64,000 bases of DNA. Source: Bathymodiolus brooksi (taxonomy: Eukaryota; Mollusca; Bivalvia; Mytilida; Modiolidae). Shown here one piece after another: positions 45,501-47,340 of the stretch. The notes beneath the pieces were generated by a model. It was not told where the DNA came from and did no database searches. It worked only from the letters and a program-made list of their open reading frames with translations. How positions within the stretch are numbered: the stretch's first letter is position 1; each line of letters begins with the position of its first letter. The stretch lies in assembly GCA_963680875.1 (NCBI GenBank), contig OY804584.1:91634031-91698030 (forward strand), given 5' to 3'. The translations under genes were made by a program, and so were the position numbers.

Positions 45501-46951
45501 CTATTGTGGCTATCATGTCTTTTGGTTTTATTGCTCTGGCATTCTCCACCTTCATGTAAAGGTGGCCTTAGTCTATTGTGGCTATCATGTCTTTTGGTTT
45601 TATTGCTCTGGCATTCTCCACCCTCATGTAAAGGTGAGCTTAGCCTATTGTGGCTATCATGTCTTTTGGTTTTATTGCTCTGGCATTCTCCACCCTCATG
45701 TAAAGGTGACCTTAGCCTATTGTGGCTATCATGTCTTTTGGTTTTATTGCTCTGGCATTCTCCACCCTCATGTAAAGGTGACCTTAGTCTATTGTGGCTA
45801 TCATGTCTTTTGGTTTTATTGCTCTGGCATTCTCCTCCCTCATGTAAAGGCGACCTTAGCCTATTGTGGCTATCATGTCTTTTGGTTTTATTGCTCTGGC
45901 ATTCTCCACCTTCATGTAAAGGTGGCCTTAGTCTATTGTGGCTATCATGTCTTTTGGTTTTATTGCTCTGGCATTCTCCACCCTCATGTAAAGGTGACCT
46001 TAGCCTATTGTGGTTATCATGTCTTTTGGTTTTATTACTGTGGCATTCTCCACCCTCATGTAAAGGTGACCATAGCCTATTGTGGCTATCATGTCTTTTG
46101 GTTTTATTGCTCTGGCATTCTCCTCCCTCATGTAAAGGTGACCTTAGCCTATTGTGGCTATCATGTCTTTTGGTTTTATTGCTCTGGCATTCTCCACCTT
46201 CATGTAAAGGTGACCTTAGTCTATTGTGGCTATCATGTCTTTTGGTTTTATTGCTCCCAAACAATTTTAAATTATTAGGTTTTCAAATCTTGACTATGAG
46301 CGTACATGATAAAGTTTATTCCAGAATCGTGTCGTGCACACTAAATTTGATATCTAAGTTGTTATTAGGGACGGACCATTTAACTTCCAGGGGGGGGGGG
46401 GGGGTATGGTTTTTTTCTAAAAAATATTCTGATTTCCAATGTTGCTGAAAAAAATATTGTGATTTTAGTGGAGGGAAAAAAAAATTCGAACTCTCGTGTT
46501 GTCCAAAAAAAAAAAAAATTCTGAACGAAACAAAAAACCATACCCCCCCTGCAAGTTAAATGGTCGGTCCCTTACCGTTCAAATAAAAACGACAGTTTTC
46601 AAGGTTTCTACATACATTATTACTAATATCACAATTTTTCCTTTCGGGCTCGCATTGGTAATGGTTGTCTCAACATTAATAACTACCATTATTCTATATA
46701 TTTCAACATTAAGCTGACATATGATATAGACAATGTATTCATACTTACTTGTACTATTGATAACGAGGGAAGACGGGATAAAAAAGTATTCTCTTTTTAG
46801 ACTCCGGCGATTGCGATTATCCCCTAAGCTGTTGGTTATTTGTTGGATCAGGAAGTTTCTCAAGTATGATATGGTTGATTGTTCACCAGTTGCAGAGTAT
46901 GCATCAGCAAGATATAGCAAAATATGAAATTCTGCCATTTTGCCAAAATTG
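6260..46951 (-). CDS. Adhesion G-protein-coupled receptor (GAIN/GPS + 7TM), gene span, 5' end outside window
   Basis: The gene is reassembled from 13 exons (listed separately), all with GT-AG borders and matching phases. Together they give 753 residues in one frame, ending at the stop at 6260-6262. Order from the N-terminal side: a segment with an RNRR site and a Cys-rich stretch ([20 protein letters not shown]); the helical GAIN subdomain (exons 20377 to 14899); the GAIN beta part (13282); the GPS with four Cys, two Trp and CDHLTNFAV, where family B2 receptors self-cleave between L and T; then TM1-TM7. The Cys at the top of TM3 (FYGC) and the Cys before TM5 (CWMSL) can form the usual disulphide. 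The receptor should sit in the plasma membrane and signal through G proteins after tethered-agonist exposure (family knowledge); the ligand is unknown. The start codon and signal peptide are not in the window. The first listed exon (46749-46951) is joined by phase only and is less sure. Confidence 0.9.
6635..6740 (+). repeat. Dispersed repeat, family C copy (degraded)
   Basis: Shares GTGGAGGTACATTTTATTGG and the CTGACAAACTTTATCACATA block with the copies at 225, 8040 and 9845. It lies in the intron between the TM7 and TM5/6 exons. Confidence 0.5.
6820..6965 (+). repeat. Dispersed repeat, family A copy
   Basis: GGAACTGCCTATCCTTCCGG, GAGTTCATCC, GGGGTTCG, TTGCTCGATCTTTAG and TTTTGTAGATCGTTGTTTGT occur in the family order. 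This is the clearest copy for comparison with the 56-bp satellite unit. Confidence 0.7.
7058..7254 (-). CDS. Adhesion GPCR exon: ECL2 end, TM5, ICL3, first half of TM6
   Basis: Acceptor TTGTAG at 7256-7255, donor G|GTAAG at 7057. It encodes the conserved Cys-Trp pair of ECL2 ([12 protein letters not shown]), TM5 ([20 protein letters not shown]), a basic ICL3 ([20 protein letters not shown]) and the start of TM6 ([10 protein letters not shown]). Phases fit both neighbours, and the TM6 motif is completed only across the splice. Confidence 0.92.
7740..7930. repeat. Dispersed repeat (family D) with internal 57-bp duplication
   Basis: A TTGTTTTGTTTTTCTTCGTC segment and the following GTGTACCCTATGTTGC occur at 7801 and again at 7858. 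CACATATTGAGTT, TTTCTCTGGATTGT and TTTGATTGCCCTTTC blocks match the stretch at 16490-16760. The stretch is intronic and non-coding. The remainder of this intron (7260-7740, 7980-8030) shows nothing further. Confidence 0.55.
8040..8115 (+). repeat. Dispersed repeat, family C fragment
   Basis: A short decayed copy showing CACAAGCCATTGGCATACAG, a TTGTATCGAACACACCTCAC block and CTGGAGTTGAAC, in the same order as at 225-345. Intronic. Confidence 0.4.
8289..8358 (-). CDS. Adhesion GPCR exon: second half of TM4 and ECL2
   Basis: This 70-bp exon lies between an ATTAACAG acceptor and a GC|GTAAGT donor. With the G from 9313 it reads [20 protein letters not shown] followed by GKKA, and the last two bases plus G from 7254 give Ala before the conserved Cys-Trp. 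The join restores an unbroken TM4 ([17 protein letters not shown]). It was found by looking for the missing TM4-ECL2 stretch with fixed phases on both sides, and the fit is exact. Confidence 0.9.
8401..8649. mobile_element. Short terminal-inverted-repeat element (TTTATCCTG family)
   Basis: It begins TTTATCCTGAA and ends TTGCAGGATAAA, an inverted pair. Its left part matches 22480-22600 and its right part (reversed) matches 22257-22420, so both belong to one family, with the 22-kb copy rearranged. It sits in the intron between the TM2-4 and TM4/ECL2 exons. The open frame on its - strand has no recognisable domain. Confidence 0.6.
9313..9575 (-). CDS. Adhesion GPCR exon: ICL1, TM2, ECL1, TM3, ICL2, start of TM4
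   Basis: Acceptor TTTTGCAG at 9577-9576, donor G|GTAAG at 9312. It encodes [10 protein letters not shown] (ICL1), [20 protein letters not shown] (TM2), a short ECL1 with QTQDFYGC whose Cys is the usual disulphide partner, TM3 with [20 protein letters not shown], then [12 protein letters not shown] and KTAVPAWG entering TM4. The W-M-L-x-E-G pattern in TM3 is a strong family B mark. In this frame the exon continues LFK from the TM1 exon. Confidence 0.94.
9845..9965 (+). repeat. Dispersed repeat, family C copy
   Basis: GTGGAGGTAAGTTTTATTGG, GGAGAAAACCACA, CTGACAAACTTGATCACATA and GTATCGAGTACACCTCACC occur in family order. It lies in the intron upstream of the TM2-4 exon. A short duplicated GTTGTAT is the only local oddity. 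Confidence 0.6.
10113..10188 (-). pseudogene. Truncated second copy of the TM2-4 exon end
   Basis: On the - strand this reads [12 protein letters not shown], then [14 protein letters not shown] up to a G|GTAAGG donor. It lines up with [19 protein letters not shown] and G|GTAAG at the end of the exon at 9313, in the same frame and donor phase. The 5' side is cut off where a family A repeat begins (about 10186), just after an in-frame TAA. TM4's Trp is replaced by Gln. It lies in the intron immediately upstream of the intact exon. It looks like a decayed tandem exon duplicate, possibly once an alternative exon, and cannot encode the full TM2-4 segment now. Confidence 0.65.
10181..10350 (+). repeat. 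Dispersed repeat, family A copy
   Basis: ACTACTTACTCTGCCGAAGC, GAATTCAC, GTTGGGTTCGTGGTGCTC, TTAGTTTTCTGTGTAGTGTT and TTTGTCC blocks follow the family order. Its left end abuts, and appears to truncate, the duplicated exon fragment at 10113-10188. Confidence 0.65.
10371..10655. mobile_element. PIF/Harbinger-like MITE inserted at a splice donor
   Basis: Flanked by TTA on both sides (10368-10370 and 10656-10658). The ends are inverted: GGGACCGACCATTTAACTTG at the left, and the reverse complement of GGGAACGGCCATTTAACTTG at the right. Poly-G and poly-C runs lie just inside, followed by inverted ATGGTTTTTT-type arms, so the whole element folds back on itself. A relative with the same ends and TTA flanks lies at 46368-46571. 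A three-base TTA target and GGG ends fit PIF/Harbinger MITEs (family knowledge). The right end is part of the donor of the TM1 exon. Confidence 0.8.
10660..10778 (-). CDS. Adhesion GPCR exon: TM1
   Basis: Acceptor TTTTCTTCAG at 10780-10779, phase 0. It encodes [11 protein letters not shown] then [20 protein letters not shown] and TILSFFLF, which matches the family TM1 pattern (IITxIGxxxSxxxL). It ends in AA, which with the A at 9575 gives Lys in FKHLRKG. The donor GTAAGG is partly made of the adjacent MITE: GT is native, AA belongs to the TTA target duplication, and the Gs are the element's end. The leading stretch after the GPS is the tethered-agonist/stalk segment, together with the last residues of the preceding exon. 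Confidence 0.92.
10905..11095 (+). repeat. Dispersed repeat, family A copy
   Basis: GGAGCAGGAACTGCTTACCC, GAGCACCTAAGTTCAC, TTTAGTGGGGTTCGTGC, CTCGATCTTTATTTTC, TTTTGTAGATCGATGTTTGT and TTTTTCTTTTGACCATTGTG occur in family order. It is intronic, between the GPS and TM1 exons; the rest of that intron is featureless. Confidence 0.7.
11441..11590 (-). CDS. Adhesion GPCR exon: GPS motif
   Basis: Fifty codons between a TCTAATAG acceptor and a GTG|GTATGT donor, phase 0 at both ends. It shows every element of the [36 protein letters not shown]. Four cysteines and two tryptophans are in the standard spacing, and the autoproteolysis site is His-Leu|Thr. The catalytic residues are intact, so self-cleavage is expected (family knowledge). 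The residues from Thr onward form the tethered agonist. An alternative acceptor three bases further in would drop one Glu only. Confidence 0.95.
11817..12835. repeat. 42-bp minisatellite, ~24 copies (intronic)
   Basis: The unit contains CTGTCTGAAGGGTTGTATGT then a CGCTCAACAAGTGGACACCC block. It is repeated about 24 times with few differences, the main ones being TATCGCTCAA versus CTCGCCCAA and ACACCC versus ACATCC. As the unit is 42 bases (14 codons) without stops in several frames, long open frames appear on both strands; they are artefacts of the repeat. The array lies in the intron between the GPS exon and the GAIN exon at 13282. No source sequence elsewhere in the window was found. Confidence 0.95.
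13282..13475 (-). CDS. Adhesion GPCR exon: GAIN domain beta part
   Basis: Acceptor CCTTGTAG at 13477-13476 (phase 1), donor ACG|GTGAGT at 13281. It encodes [54 protein letters not shown] and QTLFFPRT. The VVAASLSM and [10 protein letters not shown] strands are typical of the GAIN B subdomain just before the GPS. Two potential N-glycosylation sites are visible: NLT, completed across the splice, and NST. Confidence 0.9.
13634..13810. repeat. 24/25-bp tandem repeat, ~7 copies (intronic)
   Basis: TTTACCCAGACAAAAGACAT recurs at 13634, 13658, 13683, 13708, 13732, 13757 and 13782. Spacings are 24 or 25 because of one extra T or G in the linker. The array decays into TTTATCGAAACAAACATTT at the right end. 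It lies in the intron between the two GAIN exons at 13282 and 14899. Confidence 0.92.
14375..14560 (+). repeat. Dispersed repeat, family A copy
   Basis: GGATCAGGAACTGCCTACCC, TTTTTAGTGAGGTTCGTATT, TTTTCTGTGTAGTGTTTTGT and a T-rich tail occur in family order. The middle GAGCACCTGAG block is lost, so this is a partial copy. Intronic. Confidence 0.6.
14595..14670 (-). repeat. Dispersed repeat, family B fragment (reversed)
   Basis: Read on the - strand it gives ATAGGTGACCTTAAGCCAAT, GGATAACCTGTTTAGG, TCCTTTGGTTTTAATTTGCT and CCCAAAT. This is the same order as the 72-bp satellite unit and the family B copies at 2650 and 24640. Confidence 0.65.
14899..15155 (-). CDS. Adhesion GPCR exon: GAIN domain, helical-to-beta segment
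   Basis: Acceptor TTTATGGGCAG at 15157-15156 (phase 2), donor A|GTGAGT at 14898. It encodes [65 protein letters not shown] and [15 protein letters not shown]. The family pattern 'helices, then a strand with xxAxxxP' is recognisable, although the sequence is diverged. The base left over joins AT of 13475 to give Asn. Confidence 0.88.
15260..15400 (+). repeat. Dispersed repeat, family B copy
   Basis: GTGACCGTAGCCGATATTCT, TTGCTCCTAAAGACTTTTGA, GAGTGTACATGATGAAGG and TTATTCCAGAAACC occur in the family B order. Intronic. It shows the 3' part of the family that also flanks the 72-bp satellite at 46258-46365. Confidence 0.6.
15655..15770 (+). repeat. Dispersed repeat, family A 3' fragment
   Basis: TTGTAGATCATTGTTTGTGC, TTTGTACTTTTTCTTTTGG, TCATTGTGTTGTCTGTCCTT and CTTCTGATTACC are the 3' half of family A. 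It ends shortly before the donor of the exon at 15802. Confidence 0.6.
15802..15896 (-). CDS. Adhesion GPCR exon: GAIN domain helical segment
   Basis: Acceptor TTATTACAG at 15898-15897 (phase 0), donor AG|GTACAC at 15801. It encodes [18 protein letters not shown] and [13 protein letters not shown]. The IIxIVDNVM helix is typical of the GAIN helical subdomain. The last two bases plus A at 15155 give Arg. The open sequence before the acceptor encodes a hydrophobic stretch only by chance. Confidence 0.88.
16080..16135 (+). repeat. Dispersed repeat, family A 5' fragment
   Basis: TATTGGAGCAGGGACTGCCT followed by ACCCTTCCGAAGCAC matches the start of family A and then diverges. Intronic. Confidence 0.5.
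16480..16760. repeat. Dispersed repeat, family D copy
   Basis: CACATATTGTGTTGTG, TGTCTATGTTGGTAA-like blocks, GTGTCTCTGGGTTGTCC and CCCCTTCGGTTTTCTCTAA match the stretch at 7740-7930. The TGTCTCTGGxTTGTC ... CCTTCGGTTTTCTCTAA pair occurs twice within this copy (about 16560 and 16685), a partial internal duplication. Confidence 0.55.
16831..20480 (-). repeat. 118-bp tandem array made of a duplicated GAIN exon end (31 copies)
   Basis: Units are exactly 118 bp: the first donor-side mark is at 16835 and the last at 20375, which is 30 steps. On the - strand each unit holds codons from [19 protein letters not shown] to VTSVSETIT, a splice donor (ACG|GTAGGT or ACG|GTCAGT, and ACA|GTAAGT in the last, leftmost unit), then about 25 intronic bases ending in TACACTTCTAAACCAG. 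The rightmost unit is continuous with the true exon start at 20529. Many differences between units are synonymous (GAT/GAC, GTT/GTC); a few change a residue (M/I, D/N, A/T, V-T to F-T). A segment of 12 units (1,416 bp) is itself duplicated, with matching rare variants at 17685/19101 and 17829/19245. Confidence 0.96.
20377..20529 (-). CDS. Adhesion GPCR exon: GAIN helical subdomain (source of the 118-bp array)
   Basis: Acceptor TATATTTTAG at 20531-20530, donor ACG|GTAGGT at 20376, 51 codons, phase 0 at both ends. It encodes [40 protein letters not shown] and [11 protein letters not shown], an amphipathic helical stretch typical of the GAIN A part. It is the only copy with the 5' third and a proper acceptor. 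Thirty further copies of its 3' part follow in the intron. Which donor was ancestral is unclear: the leftmost array unit has the best consensus (GTAAGT). Confidence 0.87.
20530..20953. other. Intron without recognisable content
   Basis: The stretch between two receptor exons, about 420 bp and AT-rich, has no repeat family match or exon that I can see. Confidence 0.5.
20954..21096 (-). CDS. Adhesion GPCR exon: Cys-containing segment before/into the GAIN domain
   Basis: Acceptor TCTATAAG at 21098-21097 (phase 1), donor ATG|GTATGT at 20953. It encodes [40 protein letters not shown] and ILRNLTM. Two cysteines, ADC and RCIF, are followed by a helical start with two potential N-glycosylation sites (NVT, NLT). 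In related receptors a Cys-rich stretch of this kind (SSExC ... RxC ... C) precedes the GAIN helices; this is recollection of the family, not a search result. Confidence 0.83.
21595..21860 (+). repeat. Dispersed repeat, family A copy (long 5' part)
   Basis: This copy shows the longest 5' part: CACGACTTGTCACCGGGTTT, AACACGACGAGTACCACATA, TGGAGCAGCCACTGCC, then GAGCACCTGAGTTCACCC, TTTAGTGGCGTTCTTGTTGC and the T-rich 3' part. The 5' wording resembles a widespread Mytilus repeat (recollection). It lies in the intron between the exons at 20954 and 22009. Confidence 0.65.
22009..22113 (-). CDS. Adhesion GPCR exon: Cys-rich ectodomain segment
   Basis: Acceptor CTATTACAG at 22115-22114 (phase 1), donor G|GTATGT at 22008. 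It encodes [34 protein letters not shown]. The TCSGxYYF ... I-x-V-x-F ... SSExC pattern fits the extracellular Cys segment upstream of the GAIN domain in invertebrate adhesion receptors (recollection). Phases fit 21096 downstream and 46749 upstream. Confidence 0.8.
22261..22600. mobile_element. Rearranged TTTATCCTGCA-family element
   Basis: TTTATCCTGCA occurs at 22256 and again at about 22480, in the same direction. The first half is a reversed match to the right half of 8401-8649, and the second half matches its left half. The copy therefore has its halves in the opposite order, or is two adjacent partial elements. Non-coding. Confidence 0.5.
22758..23596 (+). repeat. Dispersed element with ~156-bp internal tandem units
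   Basis: The blocks CTTCCTACCAAGTTTCAG, CATTTGGCAAAGCGGTTTCA, GAGGAGAAGATT, AACCAATCAGAAACAAGAAT and TGAGCAATC recur about every 156 bases, five times (for example near 22838, 22995, 23150, 23305 and 23464). The ends are inverted: GCTCACCTT near the left end and AAGGTGAGC at the right end, next to a GTGACGGACGACGGACAACA stretch. The GACGGACGACGGAC ... GGTGAGC end is a repeat widespread in bivalve genomes (recollection). It lies in the large receptor intron. Confidence 0.7.
23597..24640. other. Intronic stretch without recognisable content
   Basis: About 1 kb, AT-rich. No exon, long frame or clear match to the repeat families of this window was found. Confidence 0.45.
24640..24830 (+). repeat. 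Dispersed repeat, family B copy with partial internal duplication
   Basis: GGTAACCTCAGCCGATTTTG, GTTATCCTGTTTAGACC, ATTTGGTTTTATTTTGAC, a second TATCCTGTTTGGGTCCTTTG, then ATTTTATTGCTTCCAAAGC and the 3' part GTACCTGGTGATGG, GAAACGTGTCGTGTGCAC. It lies only about 160 bp before the 72-bp array and shows a partly doubled segment that corresponds to the satellite unit. Confidence 0.65.
24994..27072. repeat. 72-bp satellite, first block (~29 copies)
   Basis: Each unit has ATTCTCCACCCTCATGTAAA, GGTGACCTTAGTCTATTGTG, GCTATCATGTCTTTTGG and TTTTATTGCTCTGGC. Variation is limited to a handful of positions (CCACCC/CCACCT/CCTCCC, GACCTTAG/GACCATAG, AGCCTA/AGTCTA, TTGCTCTGG/TTACTGTGG). Because 72 is a multiple of three and the unit lacks stops in two + frames and one - frame, unit-encoded frames of 700 residues appear; they are not genes. 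The block ends where a mobile element is inserted. Confidence 0.97.
27073..27455 (+). mobile_element. Composite foldback element, copy 2, inserted in the 72-bp satellite
   Basis: Satellite units break off at TTTAT (27068-27072) and resume with TTTAT (27456-27460), which fits a short target duplication. The insert starts CCTGCAATGACAGC and runs to TTGCAGGATAAA near 27301. A large imperfect palindrome follows (about 27304-27455), with arms around CACTGTCGAAGCATATAGGT and a GC-rich centre. GATATTGGTCAGTTATAAAT is doubled near 27125-27175; copy 1 at 2270-2625 has this piece once. No protein is encoded. Confidence 0.85.
27456..46256. repeat. 72-bp satellite, main block (~261 copies)
   Basis: Continuation of the array in the same register and direction as 24994-27072. 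Unit length is 72 throughout, with one single-base deletion near 39146 (CCCTCATG to CCCTATG) that shifts the reading register. Segments of many units are duplicated exactly: about 30230-32390 and 32390-34550 share 30 units with the same rare variants (CATATC at 30613/32773, TTGCACTGG at 30771/32931). A 5-unit (360-bp) segment near 45361 is repeated at 45721. The last unit runs directly into a family B repeat at 46250. Open frames of up to 6,089 residues here are a by-product of stop-free units. Confidence 0.97.
46205..46365 (+). repeat. Family B repeat copy continuous with the end of the 72-bp array
   Basis: The last satellite unit (GGTGACCTTAGTCTATTGTG ... GGTTTTATTGCTC) does not end in CTGGC. 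It continues as CCAAACAATTTTAAATTATT, GAGCGTACATGATAAAG, TTATTCCAGAATCGTGTCG and TGCACACTAAATTTGATATC, the normal 3' part of family B. The array therefore grew out of a family B element. Confidence 0.8.
46368..46571. mobile_element. PIF/Harbinger-like MITE, second copy
   Basis: TTA on both sides (46365-46367 and 46572-46574). Inverted ends GGGACGGACCATTTAACTT and (reverse complement) GGGACCGACCATTTAACTT, with poly-G/poly-C next to them and inverted ATGGTTTTTT arms. Same family as 10371-10655, but shorter and with better-matched ends. Confidence 0.82.
46749..46951 (-). CDS. Probable adhesion GPCR ectodomain exon
   Basis: Acceptor TTATTTCAG at 46953-46952 (phase 2), donor A|GTAAGT at 46748. 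It encodes [56 protein letters not shown] and [11 protein letters not shown]. The leftover A plus TT of 22113 gives Ile, so the join reads [14 protein letters not shown], which fits the receptor's Cys segment. NRNRRS is a furin-like basic site. No domain is recognised with confidence. The alternative is an exon of another gene, or a chance frame with good splice sites. The codon pattern, both splice sites and the phase match make an exon likely. If right, the following intron is about 24.6 kb and contains the whole 72-bp satellite. Confidence 0.6.
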
Positions 46952-47184
46952 CTGAAATAAATATTAAGACAAATATTTTAGCAATTCAATAAGCAAATTG
47001 AATTGTCCCACACAATATCGAATCTATTTATTTGGGTTAAATTCATGCGGGAAAGGTGACAAAACTCAATACAACTATCGTACGTTTTATTTGTACTTTT
47101 GAAAATCGATTCGTTTGTACATAACATAGAATTTCATTTAGCATCACAGTTGTCTTTGCTATTTCTATGTCGAAAGTAAAGTTT

Positions 47185-47340
47185 ACATATACCAAAGTGG
47201 TAATCAGAAGCCATGAATCGTAGCTAGGACAGACAATACAAAGAGAAAAATAAAAAGGAAACATTGACAATGATTTACAAAACACTAACTAGACAACTAA
47301 AGATAGAGCAACATAAATCCCACTATAATGAGGGTGAACT
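47185..47340 (-). repeat. Family A repeat copy continuous with the start of the 56-bp array
   Basis: Reversed family A: TACCAAAGTGGTAATCAGAA, GGACAGACAATACAAAG, ATTTACAAAACACTAACTAG, then AACTAAAGATAGAGCAACAT, AAATCCCACTATAATGAGGG and TGAACTCAG. The last three blocks are the satellite unit itself, corresponding to the CTCGATCTTTAG, AGTGGGGTTCGTG and GAGTTCACCC part of the family. The array thus starts inside a family A element. Positions 46952-47184 show nothing recognisable. Confidence 0.8.

Noticed and set aside
24994..46256. CRISPR-like appearance of regularly spaced repeats
   Set aside because: The units are contiguous with no unique spacers and the genome is eukaryotic; this is a satellite.
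28009..46278. Open frame of about 6,089 codons on the + strand, and similar ones at 27449-39151, 24957-27104, 40410-46448 and 39089-46264 (-)
   Set aside because: They are translations of stop-free 72-bp satellite units, open in several frames on both strands. They have no start context, no domain and no evidence of codon-level constraint.
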